64,000 nt of DNA from Rhodovulum tesquicola (GCF_024128855.1 NZ_JAMYDV010000003.1:62001-126000), one strand, 5' to 3'. Shown: positions 53,300 through 62,594, counted from the first letter of the stretch. Notes: generated by a model not told the origin, from the sequence alone. Numbers and translations: made by a program.

Positions 53300-54496
53300 T
53301 CAGGGCATCGGGGCGGCTGTCAGGGGGTAGCGGGCGGCGACGTCATGGGCATAGACCCAGTCGAAGCGCTTGAGCGCGCCGCCCGGGGCGAGTGCTCCGC
53401 CGAGCCGCAGCGCGGTATGGGCAAGTGCGCGCAGGGGTGGCGAGCTGAGATGGTAGTTGCGCGCGTTCTTCGAGGCCATGTCGACGATCCTGATCGTGCG
53501 CGGGCGTCGTTCGGCCTGGTAGGCGGCGAAGGCGGTTTCGGTGTCGGAATGGCGTTCGAGGCAGGCCGCCAGCACCCAGGCATCCTCGAGCGCCATGTTC
53601 GCGCCCTGGGCGAGGAAGGGCAGCGTCGGATGCGCCGCATCGCCGAGGATCGCCGCGGGGCCCGAATGCCAGCGCGCCGCCACGGGGTGGCGGAACAGTC
53701 CCCAGAGGTTCACATGATCGACCCGGGCGAGAAGCTCGGGCACCCCGGCGCCGAAATCGGCGAAGGCGCGGCGCAGGTTCTCGGGGGCGTCATCGTGATT
53801 CCAGCCCTCGTCGGCCCAGATTTCGCGTTCCTCGACGGCGACGATGTTGATCAGTTCGCCGCCGCGCAGCGGGTAATGCACCAGATGCCGCCCCGGTCCC
53901 ATGAAGACCTGGGCGACCGGCGCGACCGGCCCGGTGGCGGGCACCAGCGCGCGCCAGGCCACCTGTCCGGTGAAGTCGGGCGCGGCCATGCCGTTCAGGG
54001 CGCCGCGCACGACCGAGTGCAGACCGTCCGCGCCGATCAGCAGATCGGCCATGGCCTGCGCCCCCTGGGCGGTGGTCAGCTGGGCGCGGCCATCCGCGAT
54101 CGTGACGCCGGTGATGTCGTGCAGCAGCCGGATCTGCACCCCGGCCGCGCGGGCCGCGCCGGCCAGCATCTCGATCAGGTCCGCGCGGTGGATGAAATGA
54201 TAGGCTCCCCTGCCGGTCGACAGGTCGAGCCGCAGAACCTCGCGCCCCGCGCGGAAATCGCGCAGATGGACCGCGCGCGCCCGCACGCCATGGGCGGCAA
54301 GCGCCGGGCCGAGGCCCAGCGCCTCGAGCACGGCGACGCCATTGGGGCTGATCTGAAGGCCCGCGCCGACCTCCCGGATCGCATCGGAGCGTTCCAGGAC
54401 CACGGCCTCGGCACCGCGGCGGGCCAAGGCGGTCGCAACCGCGAGGCCCGCGATGCCGGCCCCGAGGATCGTCACCTTCCGCCCAGTCAGGGGCAT
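53300..54496 (-). CDS. FAD-dependent monooxygenase (salicylate hydroxylase-like)
   Basis: 398 residues, single-component group A flavoprotein monooxygenase. FAD motifs are GAGIAGLAVATAL (11-23), the DG motif GADGLHSVVRGAL (about 157-169) and GDAAHPTLPFLAQGANMALED (about 287-307). The substrate is probably an aromatic or heteroaromatic acid; salicylate, 3-hydroxybenzoate and uric-acid-type enzymes cannot be told apart here. It stands alone, 21 bp from the DksA gene. Confidence 0.88.
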   Translation of the reverse strand: MPLTGRKVTILGAGIAGLAVATALARRGAEAVVLERSDAIREVGAGLQISPNGVAVLEALGLGPALAAHGVRARAVHLRDFRAGREVLRLDLSTGRGAYHFIHRADLIEMLAGAARAAGVQIRLLHDITGVTIADGRAQLTTAQGAQAMADLLIGADGLHSVVRGALNGMAAPDFTGQVAWRALVPATGPVAPVAQVFMGPGRHLVHYPLRGGELINIVAVEEREIWADEGWNHDDAPENLRRAFADFGAGVPELLARVDHVNLWGLFRHPVAARWHSGPAAILGDAAHPTLPFLAQGANMALEDAWVLAACLERHSDTETAFAAYQAERRPRTIRIVDMASKNARNYHLSSPPLRALAHTALRLGGALAPGGALKRFDWVYAHDVAARYPLTAAPMP

Positions 54497-54517
54497 GCGC
54501 CCTCCCCCGTCGTCGCC

Positions 54518-54940
54518 TCAGTCGTCGCGATGCACCCGTTCGCGGCGTTCATGCCGTTCCTGCGCCTCGAGGCTCAGGGTGGCGATGGGGCGGGCATCCA
54601 GCCGTTTCAGCGAGATCGGCTCGCCCGTTTCCTCGCAATAGCCGTATTCGCCATTCTCGATCCGGCGCAGCGCCGCGTCGATCTTGGCGACCAACTTGCG
54701 CTGGCGATCCCGCGTCCGCAGTTCCAGCGCGCGGTCGGTTTCCTCGCTGGCGCGATCGGCGACATCGGGAATGTTGCGGCTGGAATCCTGAAGCCCCTCA
54801 AGGGTTTCGCGGCTTTCGTTCAGAAGATCGTTCTTCCAGGCAATCAATTTGCGGCGGAAATATTCGAGCTGGCGCTCGTTCATGAAGGGTTCGTCTTCCG
54901 CAGGGCGGTAATCGTCGGGCAAGAACACTTCGGCTTTCAT
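54518..54940 (-). CDS. dksA: DksA-type RNA polymerase-binding transcription factor lacking most zinc cysteines
   Basis: 140 residues. The coiled-coil region (about 25-100) and the C-terminal globular domain (GEYGYCEETGEPISLKRLDA) are DksA/TraR-like. The canonical four-Cys zinc site is reduced to one Cys (YGYCEET); the other positions are Thr, Leu and Ala, as in reported zinc-independent DksA forms. It would modulate transcription with ppGpp. ATG 54940 is chosen, though an ATG at 54979 with a GGAGAG site is a credible alternative. Confidence 0.88.
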   Translation of the reverse strand: MKAEVFLPDDYRPAEDEPFMNERQLEYFRRKLIAWKNDLLNESRETLEGLQDSSRNIPDVADRASEETDRALELRTRDRQRKLVAKIDAALRRIENGEYGYCEETGEPISLKRLDARPIATLSLEAQERHERRERVHRDD

Positions 54941-55010
54941 CCCTGCTCCCTTGTCTGGACCGGGCGAAAACTCATTCATCACGATCTCTCCCCGGCGCGT
55001 CACGGGGCTG

Positions 55011-55039
55011 GCTATAGCCCGATCGCCGCACCGTGTCAC
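55011..55039 (-). promoter_or_regulatory. Predicted promoter of the dksA gene
   Basis: On the minus strand GTGACA (55034-55039), a 17-bp spacer and TATAGC (55011-55016), giving a leader of about 65 nt to ATG 54940. It lies in the divergent gap with the MoxR gene; no comparably good rightward promoter was found. Confidence 0.58.
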
Positions 55040-55128
55040 TAGCGTTGTGGCCTCATACATGGTGCTTGCCTGTTTTGGAAGGGGCGCTAAGGTCCGCGCA
55101 GCGCGGTCGGATCTGGCGGGGGAGTATC

Positions 55129-55965
55129 ATGGCGTTCAACTCGACGGAGAGCTACGTCGCCTCGGAGGATCTGCGTGTCGCGGTCAATGCCGCGGTCGCG
55201 CTGGAACGGCCGCTGCTGGTCAAGGGCGAGCCCGGCACCGGGAAGACCGAACTGGCCCGGCAGGTTGCCCAATCCCTGGGCATGTCTCTCATCGAATGGC
55301 ACATAAAATCGACGACCCGCGCCCAGCAGGGGCTGTACGAATACGACGCGGTCAGCCGGTTGCGCGACAGCCAGCTTGGTGACGAACGGGTTCACGACAT
55401 CGCCAATTACATCAAGCGCGGCAAGCTGTGGCAGGCCTTCGAGGCGCCGGAAAAGGTTGTTCTGCTGATCGACGAGGTCGACAAGGCGGATATAGAGTTT
55501 CCCAATGACCTGTTGCAGGAACTCGACCGGATGGAATTCCACGTCTACGAGACCGGCGAGACGGTAAGCGCGCGCCATCGCCCGGTGGTGATCATCACCT
55601 CGAACAACGAGAAGGAACTGCCGGACGCCTTTCTGCGGCGCTGTTTCTTCCATTACATCCGCTTTCCGGATCCCGAGACGATGAAGAGAATCGTCGAGGT
55701 GCATCACCCCGGCATCAGGCAGGACCTGCTGCATGCCGCGCTGACCCAGTTCTACGAGATCCGCGAGATGGACGGGCTGAAGAAACGGCCCTCGACCTCG
55801 GAGGTGCTGGACTGGCTGAAGCTGTTGCTGGCCGAGGATCTGACCCCCGAGGACCTGCGCCGCGACGGGCGCAACGCCTTGCCCCGGCTGCACGGGGCGC
55901 TTCTGAAGAACGAACAGGACGTGCAACTGTTCGAACGGCTGGCCTTCATGGCACGGCGGGGCTGA
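55129..55965 (+). CDS. MoxR-type AAA+ ATPase
   Basis: 278 residues. Walker A GEPGTGKT (33-40), Walker B VVLLIDEVDKAD, sensor-1 VIITSNNEKELPDAFLRRCF and the arginine finger region are intact. The MoxR/RavA group acts as a chaperone that assembles or activates partner complexes, usually with a VWA-domain partner. Such a partner lies 2 kb downstream at 57944, but two other genes intervene. It is divergent from dksA. Confidence 0.92.
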   Translation: MAFNSTESYVASEDLRVAVNAAVALERPLLVKGEPGTGKTELARQVAQSLGMSLIEWHIKSTTRAQQGLYEYDAVSRLRDSQLGDERVHDIANYIKRGKLWQAFEAPEKVVLLIDEVDKADIEFPNDLLQELDRMEFHVYETGETVSARHRPVVIITSNNEKELPDAFLRRCFFHYIRFPDPETMKRIVEVHHPGIRQDLLHAALTQFYEIREMDGLKKRPSTSEVLDWLKLLLAEDLTPEDLRRDGRNALPRLHGALLKNEQDVQLFERLAFMARRG

Positions 55966-56084
55966 GGCGGACCGCCACGGCGCAGGCACCGGCAACCCGC
56001 CGGCTGCGCGCCCTTGTGCCGGGCCGCGCGCTCGCCCAAGATGGGAGCGGGCGGCTGTCCGCCCCGCTTGCGAAAGGCCCCCCC

Positions 56085-56537
56085 TTGTCCGACGTCACCA
56101 TCCGCCCGCTGCGCCCCGAGGACATGCCCGAATGGCGGCGCCTGTGGTCCGGCTATCTCGACTTCTACGAGTCGGCGGTGGCGCCCGAGGTCTTCGAGAC
56201 GACCTTTGCGCGGCTCCTGCATGGGGGCGATCCCGACATGGGCTGCCGCCTGGCGCTGATCGGCGGGCGGCCTGCAGGGCTGGCGCATTTCATCTTTCAC
56301 CGCCATTGCTGGAAGCCCGAGGGGGTCTGCTATCTGCAGGATCTGTTCGTCGAGCCGCAATTGCGCGGCCGGGGCATCGGGCAGGCGCTGATCCGGGCGG
56401 TCTATGCGGTGGCGGATGCGCGCGACGTGCCGACCGTCTACTGGACGACGGCGGCCGACAACGCGGCCGCGCGCGCGCTGTATGACCGGATCGGACGCCT
56501 GACCCCCTTCATCAAATACGAGCGAGGCCCGCGGTGA
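56085..56537 (+). CDS. GNAT-family N-acetyltransferase
   Basis: 150 residues from the TTG at 56085 (LSDVTIRPLRPEDMPEW). A longer in-frame ATG at 56016 would add 23 residues of non-domain sequence. The GNAT core has VYLQDLFVE-like CYLQDLFVEPQLRGRGIGQA (acetyl-CoA motif QLRGRGIG) and TTAADNAAARALYDRIG. The substrate is unknown. It is coupled (GTGA) to the DUF2927 lipoprotein gene. Confidence 0.82.
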   Translation: MSDVTIRPLRPEDMPEWRRLWSGYLDFYESAVAPEVFETTFARLLHGGDPDMGCRLALIGGRPAGLAHFIFHRHCWKPEGVCYLQDLFVEPQLRGRGIGQALIRAVYAVADARDVPTVYWTTAADNAAARALYDRIGRLTPFIKYERGPR

Positions 56538-57901
56538 CGCGTCGCGCGGCGCTTCTGCTGGCCGCCTGCCTTGCGCTGGCGGCCTGTGCAACGCCGGTTG
56601 CGGAACTGCCCGACCGGGTGCCGCCGCTATCGGCCGCGCTGCCGCCGATGAAGAGCTTTCCGGTCCGACCGGCCGAGCCGCCGACGCGCTCGAACGCCCA
56701 GATCGCGCAGGATTTCCTGGACCTGTCCTTCCGCATGGAAAGCGGCCGGCCGCTGGCGGTGATGTCGCGTTTCGAGGGGCCGGTGCGGGTGCGGGTGACG
56801 GGGGCGCCGCCGCCCAGCCTGGGCCCCGATCTGGCGGCGCTGATCGGGCGGCTCAGGCGCGAGGCGGGGATCGACATCGCGCGCGTTGCTGCGGACCAGC
56901 CTGCCGAGATCACCATCGAGGTGCTGCCGCGCGCCCGGTTGCAGCGCGCCGTGCCGCAAGCGGCCTGTTTCGTCGCGCCAAGGGTGTCGGATTGGGAGGA
57001 ATACCGCCGCGCCCGCCGCAGCGCGACCGTGGACTGGACCACGCTGGTCACGCGTGAGCGGGTGGCGATCTTCCTGCCCGGCGATGTCAGCCCGCAGGAG
57101 GTGCGCGACTGCCTGCACGAGGAACTGGCCCAGGCGCTGGGGCCGCTGAACGACCTTTACCGGCTGCCCGATTCGGTCTTCAACGACGACAATTTCCACA
57201 CGGCCCTGACCGGCTTCGACATGCTGATCCTGCGGCTTTACTACGCGCCGGAGTTGCGCGCGGGCATGACCCAGGCGCAGGTGGCGCAGATCCTGCCGGG
57301 GCTGCTGGCGCGGATGAACCCGCGCGGCGAGGGGCGGGCGGGCGCGCCCGTCGCGCAGACCTCGCGCGACTGGATCGAGGCGATCGAGACCGCGCTGGGG
57401 GCGGGCACCTCGGCCCCGCGCCGACGCGCGGCCGCCGAACGCGCCGTGGCCATCGCCCGCGCGCGCGGATGGCAGGACGGGCGGCTTGCGTTCAGCCTGT
57501 TCGCGCTGGGGCGGCTGTCGATCGGCGAGCGGCCCGAACTGGCGCTGGCGGCCTTCCTGCAGGCGGGCGAGATCTATGTCGCGCGCCCCGAGACGCGGAT
57601 TCACCTGGCCCATGTCGGCATGCATCTGGCCGCCTTCGCGCTGTCGGCGGGCCAGCCGCGCGCCGCACTGGACATGGTGAACGCCAATCTCGCCGCGGCG
57701 ACGCGCGGGCAGAACGCGGCCCTTCTGGCAACGCTTCTGCTGATCAAGGCCGAGGCGCTGGAGGCGCTGGGCCGGTCGGGCGAGGCGCGCACGGTGCGCC
57801 AGGAGGCGCTGGGCTGGGGCCGCTACGGGTTCGGCAGCGACAGCGAGGTGCGCAGCCGGACCGAGGAGATCGCCGCGCTGAACCGTGCAAGGCGAAGCTG
57901 A
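56534..57901 (+). CDS. DUF2927 lipoprotein
   Basis: 455 residues from GTG 56534. A lipoprotein signal (RRAALLLAACLALAAC, lipobox LAAC) precedes the DUF2927 region (about 140-240; CLHEELAQALGPLNDLYRLP, FNDDNFHTALTGFD). The C-terminal third (about 275-445) is a helical TPR-like repeat (AERAVAIARARGW, LSIGERPELALAAFLQAG). Metal- or protease-like motifs were looked for but only a lone HEE is present. It probably sits in the outer membrane. Confidence 0.82.
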   Translation: MTRRAALLLAACLALAACATPVAELPDRVPPLSAALPPMKSFPVRPAEPPTRSNAQIAQDFLDLSFRMESGRPLAVMSRFEGPVRVRVTGAPPPSLGPDLAALIGRLRREAGIDIARVAADQPAEITIEVLPRARLQRAVPQAACFVAPRVSDWEEYRRARRSATVDWTTLVTRERVAIFLPGDVSPQEVRDCLHEELAQALGPLNDLYRLPDSVFNDDNFHTALTGFDMLILRLYYAPELRAGMTQAQVAQILPGLLARMNPRGEGRAGAPVAQTSRDWIEAIETALGAGTSAPRRRAAAERAVAIARARGWQDGRLAFSLFALGRLSIGERPELALAAFLQAGEIYVARPETRIHLAHVGMHLAAFALSAGQPRAALDMVNANLAAATRGQNAALLATLLLIKAEALEALGRSGEARTVRQEALGWGRYGFGSDSEVRSRTEEIAALNRARRS

Positions 57902-57943
57902 GCCCCCTTCCCTGCGCGCCGCCGCCGCCCTATCCTGTGGCCC

Positions 57944-59128
57944 ATGTTCCTGCCGTTCTTCCAGTCGCTGCGCGCCGCCGGGATCCCCGTTTCGCTGAGG
58001 GAATATCTGGGCTTTCTCGAAGGGGTGAAGGCGGGACTGGTGACCTATGACGTCGAGGGGTTCTATTACCTCGCCCGCACCGTGATGGTGAAGGACGAGC
58101 GCCTTCTAGACCGCTTCGACCGCGCATTCGCCGAGAGCTTTGCTGGGCTGGAAGAGATCGGCCCCGACGATGTGCTGGAGGCGCTGGACCTGCCCGAGGA
58201 CTGGCTGCGCAAGCTCGCCGAAAGGCACCTGTCCGAGGAGGAACGCGCCGAGATCGAGGCGCTGGGCGGGTTCGACAAGCTGATGGAGGCGCTCAAGGAG
58301 CGGCTGAAGGAACAGCAGGGCCGCCACCAGGGCGGCAACAAGTGGATCGGCACCGCGGGCACCTCGCCCTTCGGCGCCTGGGGCTACAATCCCGAGGGCG
58401 TGCGGATCGGCCAGGACGTCTCGCGACACCGCCGCGCGGTCAAGGTCTGGGACCGGCGCGAGTTCCGCAATCTGGACGATTCGGTGGAACTGGGCACGCG
58501 CAACATCAAGGTCGCGCTGAAACGGCTGCGCCGCTGGGCGCGGGCGGGCGCCCATCACGAGCTGGACCTTGACGAGACGATCCGCGCCACCGCCGATCAC
58601 GGCTATCTCGACGTGCGCACCCGGCCCGAGCGGCACAATGCGGTCAAGGTGATCCTGTTTCTCGATGTCGGCGGGTCGATGGACGACCATGTGGGCGTTG
58701 TCGCGGAACTGTTCTCGGCCGCGCGCTCCGAGTTCAAGCACCTGGAGCATTACTATTTCCACAACTGCCTTTACGAAGGCGTCTGGCGCGACAACCGCCG
58801 CCGCTGGTCCGAGGTGATCCCCACCGCCGAGCTGCTGCGCACCTACGGGCCGGACTACAAGTGCATCTTTGTCGGCGATGCCAGCATGAGCCCCTACGAG
58901 ATCGCCTTTGCGGGCGGCGCGAACGAGCACTGGAACGCAGAACCCGGCCGCGTCTGGCTGGAACGGGCCCGTGCGCAATGGCCGGGCAACCTGTGGATCA
59001 ACCCGGTGCCGGAACGCCACTGGCCCTATACCCAGTCGATCGAGATGATCCGCGGGATCTTCGAAGGGGCGATGGTGCCGATGACGCTGGACGGGATCGA
59101 ACGCGGGATGAAGGCGCTGGGCCGCTAG
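57944..59128 (+). CDS. VWA domain-containing protein (CoxE-like)
   Basis: 394 residues. N-terminal helical region (FFQSLRAAGIPVSLREYLGF), basic middle with GNKWIGTAGTSPFGAWGYN, and C-terminal VWA domain (about 235-394). The MIDAS sequence is FLDVGGSMDDH; Gly replaces the first Ser of DxSxS, a variant that I believe is common in this subfamily. It would be the substrate-adaptor partner of the MoxR ATPase at 55129, a typical MoxR-VWA couple. Confidence 0.87.
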   Translation: MFLPFFQSLRAAGIPVSLREYLGFLEGVKAGLVTYDVEGFYYLARTVMVKDERLLDRFDRAFAESFAGLEEIGPDDVLEALDLPEDWLRKLAERHLSEEERAEIEALGGFDKLMEALKERLKEQQGRHQGGNKWIGTAGTSPFGAWGYNPEGVRIGQDVSRHRRAVKVWDRREFRNLDDSVELGTRNIKVALKRLRRWARAGAHHELDLDETIRATADHGYLDVRTRPERHNAVKVILFLDVGGSMDDHVGVVAELFSAARSEFKHLEHYYFHNCLYEGVWRDNRRRWSEVIPTAELLRTYGPDYKCIFVGDASMSPYEIAFAGGANEHWNAEPGRVWLERARAQWPGNLWINPVPERHWPYTQSIEMIRGIFEGAMVPMTLDGIERGMKALGR

Positions 59129-59136
59129 GCGCGTCC

Positions 59137-59943
59137 TCAGCCCGGGAAGATGCTGTCGATCTTGGCCGAGAACTGCGCCCAGGTCATGGTGGCCCGGTTG
59201 CCGGCATAGCCGTGGTAATGCGACTTGCCGCTGGAATTGGGAAAGCCCGCCCAGATCCTGGCGAGGTTGTTCATGAAGCTGCGTCGGTCGATGCTGCCCG
59301 CCAGGAACGCGCCCATCCCCGCCTCTTCGAGCAGCAGGTCGGCCAGGCGGTCCTGCACCTCGGGCGAAAACCGCGTGCGTTCGTCGATGCCGAGTTCATT
59401 GACCAGGCGGCGCAGGGTCGAGGGGATGAACTGATAGCGGCCGATGGCATGGGGCTGGCGCGGGGTTGCCTTGATCCAGGCATTGATCTCGGCGATGGAC
59501 ATCTCGGTCGGGCGACGGGGCGGCGGGATGCGCGCGCCGTGCTGGACGGCATCATAGCCCTTGGACCCGGCCTCGGCCCGGGCGATCAGGTCGCGCACGC
59601 TGGCGGCGAAGAAGGCGCTGGTCCCCGATAGCCGCAGCCCGGCCGGTCCTTGGCCAAGCCCGTTCCGCCCCTCGCGCAGGCGCACCCGCTCGGCCCGCGG
59701 GGTGCCGGGGGCGAACAGGCTTGCACCCTCGCGCCCGGCGAACAGGCTGGGACCAGCCCCCTCGTCCGTATCGGGCGCGTCCTGCATCACGGGAGGGGCA
59801 TGTCGCACCGGCACGAGTGCGCTGCCCGCGCCGAAGATCCCCCCCTCGCCCAGAAGCGACACGGCCTGCGCGCGCGCCGCCCCGGGCAAGCCGGTGCAGA
59901 CCGCCAGCAGGGCGAGTGCGAGTATCTGTCTGCGCAAGGGCAT
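59137..59943 (-). CDS. Exported lambda-lysozyme-like (GH104-type) muramidase
   Basis: 268 residues with a signal peptide (MPLRRQILALALLAVCTGLPGAARA), a 100-residue low-complexity Gly/Ala/Pro linker, and a C-terminal domain. IARAEAGSKGYDAV holds the catalytic Glu. AIGRYQFIPSTLRRLVNELG and MNNLARIWAGFPNSSGKSHY resemble phage lambda R endolysin (SEG...GAGRYQLL...IWASLPG). It probably cleaves glycan strands in the periplasm. The TAG of the VWA gene ends 9 bp away, so the genes converge. Confidence 0.75.
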   Translation of the reverse strand: MPLRRQILALALLAVCTGLPGAARAQAVSLLGEGGIFGAGSALVPVRHAPPVMQDAPDTDEGAGPSLFAGREGASLFAPGTPRAERVRLREGRNGLGQGPAGLRLSGTSAFFAASVRDLIARAEAGSKGYDAVQHGARIPPPRRPTEMSIAEINAWIKATPRQPHAIGRYQFIPSTLRRLVNELGIDERTRFSPEVQDRLADLLLEEAGMGAFLAGSIDRRSFMNNLARIWAGFPNSSGKSHYHGYAGNRATMTWAQFSAKIDSIFPG

Positions 59944-60074
59944 GCGCCTCTCGTTCTGAGCGGGTGACATCGCGGCAAGGATCGGGGCAAGAGGTTCACA
60001 TTTCGTTGCCGGTCGCGCGAAAGTCGTTGGCGCCCCGGATTGCCAGCGCCCCCCGACTGCCCCATATCTGGCCC

Positions 60075-60770
60075 ATGCTGAAGTTCACACCGATCCTTCT
60101 GGCGGTTCTCTACGCGCTCGCGATGTATCATTTTTCGGCCTGGCGCACCGCGCGCGAGCTGGATGCGCGGTCGTCCGAACTGGCCGATGCGCGGCTCAAG
60201 CGGCTGACCGACCGGATGGCCGAGGCGCTCGATCTGCCGCGGGTCCGGGTGCATATCTACGAGATCGCGCCGGTGAACGGGCTGGCCGCCCCCGACGGGC
60301 GGATCTTCCTGACGCGGGGATTCTACGACCGCTACCGCGCAGGCGAGGTCAGTGCCGAGGAACTGGCCAGCGTCATCGCGCACGAACTGGGCCATGTGGC
60401 GCTGGGGCATACGCGGCGTCGGATGATCGACTTCTCGGGGCAGAACGCGCTGCGCACGGCGCTGGCGATGGTGCTGGGCCGGTTCCTGCCCGGCATCGGG
60501 GTGATGATCGCGAACGCGCTGGCCTCGCTGCTGGCGGCACGGCTGAGCCGTCAGGACGAATACGAGGCCGATGCCTATGCCGCGGCGCTGCTGACCAAGG
60601 CGGGGATCGGGACCGGGCCGCAGAAATCGCTGTTTCACAAGCTCGACGAACTGACCGCGGGACGCGGCGGGGTCATGCCCGCCTGGCTGATGAGCCATCC
60701 GAAGACCGAGGAGCGCGTCAAGGCCATCGAGGCCCTTGAGGCGCGCTGGACAGCCGTCACCGGCCAGTGA
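60075..60770 (+). CDS. M48-family zinc metallopeptidase
   Basis: 231 residues. A single N-terminal helix (KFTPILLAVLYALAMYHFSA) anchors the domain. The zinc site is HELGH (103-107) with the third ligand E164 (RQDEYEADAYAA). It lacks HtpX's four helices, so it is a small membrane-tethered member of the Oma1/BepA/LoiP group. Role: protein quality control at the envelope, inferred from family. It is divergent from the GH104-like gene. Confidence 0.9.
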   Translation: MLKFTPILLAVLYALAMYHFSAWRTARELDARSSELADARLKRLTDRMAEALDLPRVRVHIYEIAPVNGLAAPDGRIFLTRGFYDRYRAGEVSAEELASVIAHELGHVALGHTRRRMIDFSGQNALRTALAMVLGRFLPGIGVMIANALASLLAARLSRQDEYEADAYAAALLTKAGIGTGPQKSLFHKLDELTAGRGGVMPAWLMSHPKTEERVKAIEALEARWTAVTGQ

Positions 60771-60785
60771 CGCCCGGCGCCCGCC

Positions 60786-61325
60786 CTAGGCCAGCGCCTT
60801 GCCCAGCCGCGGCAGGCGCGCGCGCTTCATCAGGGCGCGCAGGGGCAGCACCTCGCCCGACAGCCGTTCGGCCTCTGCATGCACCCGCGCCACGACCGCT
60901 TCGACCGCGGCGGGCTGCGCCTGCCACAGCTCGCGCAGCATCTGGTCGGGGTCCACGCGCCGCAACCCTTCGTCGGCGAGGGTCTGGCGCGGGAAGTCCT
61001 GCGCGTTGAAGGTCACGATCAGGTCGGCCCCGCCGGCAATGGCGGCGGCCAGAACGTGAATATCATCCGGATCGGGTAGCCAGAGCCGAGCTTCGAGCCC
61101 CGGTTTCGGCGCCACCTCTGCCCCCGGCCAGGCGGCGCGCACCAGCGCGATCTCGGCGCGGGCCTGAATCTCGCCCGCCGGTCCCAGCTTGCGCGCGGCG
61201 CGTGCCCATTCCTCCAGGATGCGCGCCGACCAGAGCGGGGTGAACAGCCCCTCGGCCGCGACACCCAGCAGGATTTCCCGCAGCACCGTGGGATAGAGCA
61301 CGCAGGCGTCCAGCAGCGCCTTCAT
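60786..61325 (-). CDS. PIN-domain protein
   Basis: 179 residues. The acidic residues of a PIN nuclease are visible: ALLDACVLYPTVLREIL (first Asp), the WARAARK turn, LPDPDDIHVLAAAI and LIVTFNAQDFP. It could be a VapC-like toxin, but no small antitoxin ORF precedes it. Its ATG overlaps the stop of the rRNA methyltransferase gene, so it is the second gene of an operon. The C-terminal 50 residues are an Arg/Ala-rich extension. Confidence 0.82.
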   Translation of the reverse strand: MKALLDACVLYPTVLREILLGVAAEGLFTPLWSARILEEWARAARKLGPAGEIQARAEIALVRAAWPGAEVAPKPGLEARLWLPDPDDIHVLAAAIAGGADLIVTFNAQDFPRQTLADEGLRRVDPDQMLRELWQAQPAAVEAVVARVHAEAERLSGEVLPLRALMKRARLPRLGKALA

Positions 61326-62518
61326 GGGGCCAGCCGGAACACCAGCGCCTTGAGATAGCCCGACTCGGCCAGTTGCGGCAGCACCGGATGGTCCGGCCCG
61401 GCAAAGCCCGTGAAGACGATCTGCGAGTGCCGCCCCGCCTTGCCGATGCCGCGGGCAGACGCCGTGCGGAACCGCGTCAGGTCCGCCGCATGGGAACAGG
61501 AACACAGGCAAAGGAACCCGCCCGGCGCCACCAGCCCCGCCGCCAGACGCGCCACCCGTTCATAGGCGCGCAACCCGGCCTCGAGCGCCTGTTTCGAGGG
61601 CGCGAATGCGGGCGGGTCGCAGATCACCATATCGAACCGGGCACCTTCGGCCGCCAGCGCGGCCATCGCGTCAAAGGCATCGCCCCGGCGGGTCTGGAAC
61701 CGCTCGGCCGCACCCATCGCCGCCGCGCCCTGTTCGGCCAGGGCCAGCGCCGGGGCAGAGCCATCCACCGCCAGCGCATGCGCCGCGCCACCGGCCAGCG
61801 CCGCCAGCGCAAAGCCGCCGACATGGGAAAACACGTCCAGCACGCGCGCGCCCCGCGCCAGCCCCTGCACGAAGGCATGGTTGGGCCGCTGGTCGTAGAA
61901 CAGCCCCGTCTTCTGCCCGCCCAGCAGATCGGCCATGTAGACCGCCCCGTTCATCGGCACCGGAACCGGCCCCTCCAGCGCGCCGCGCAGCACCAAGTTT
62001 TCCTCGGCCAGCCCTTCCAGCCCGCGGGCGCGGCCGGTGCCGTTCTTGACCACGGTCGCGACACCCGTGACCGAAACCAGCGCCTCGGCCAGCGCGTCCA
62101 GATGGGTTTCGGCCCAGGCGGCGTTGGGCTGGATCACCGCCGTCGCGCCGAAGCGGTCGATCACCACGCCGGGCAGCCCGTCGGCCTCGGCATGGACCAG
62201 CCGGTAGAAGGGCGCGTCATACAGCCGTTCGCGCAGCGCCAGCGCGCGCGACAACCGCGCCGCCAGCCAGTCCGGCCCGATCACCGCCTCGGGGTCGGGG
62301 TCCATCATGCGCGCGATGATCTTCGAGACAGGGTTCACCGTGACCAGGCCCAGCGGCTGGCGTTCGGCATCCTCCAGCAGGGCGAGCGCTCCGGGCGCCA
62401 GCGCCTTGGTGCGCCGGTCGGTGACCAGTTCATCGGCATAGACCCAGGGGAATCCATGGCGAAGCGCGCGGGCCTCGACCTTGGGGCGCAAGCGGACGGT
62501 GGGGCGGGGATCGGTCAT
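61322..62518 (-). CDS. rlmI: Class I SAM-dependent 23S rRNA cytosine methyltransferase (RlmI-type)
   Basis: 398 residues. An N-terminal PUA domain (about 5-70) is followed by a linker ([20 protein letters not shown]) and the methyltransferase domain with [16 protein letters not shown] (SAM motif I), [10 protein letters not shown] (motif IV) and a CSCSH segment. It matches the YccW/RlmI family that methylates C1962 in 23S rRNA. The symbol is by family. It is divergent from edd. Confidence 0.88.
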   Translation of the reverse strand: MTDPRPTVRLRPKVEARALRHGFPWVYADELVTDRRTKALAPGALALLEDAERQPLGLVTVNPVSKIIARMMDPDPEAVIGPDWLAARLSRALALRERLYDAPFYRLVHAEADGLPGVVIDRFGATAVIQPNAAWAETHLDALAEALVSVTGVATVVKNGTGRARGLEGLAEENLVLRGALEGPVPVPMNGAVYMADLLGGQKTGLFYDQRPNHAFVQGLARGARVLDVFSHVGGFALAALAGGAAHALAVDGSAPALALAEQGAAAMGAAERFQTRRGDAFDAMAALAAEGARFDMVICDPPAFAPSKQALEAGLRAYERVARLAAGLVAPGGFLCLCSCSHAADLTRFRTASARGIGKAGRHSQIVFTGFAGPDHPVLPQLAESGYLKALVFRLAP

Positions 62519-62594
62519 GCGCTTTCCTTACGCCTGCCATGAGGCCGCGAAAAGAGGGGATTGTCGCCCGCTTGGCCTCTGGCGGGCTTTCCTT

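Noticed and set aside
60786-61325. VapBC toxin-antitoxin module
   Set aside because: No antitoxin-sized ORF lies upstream in the operon; the neighbour is an rRNA methyltransferase.
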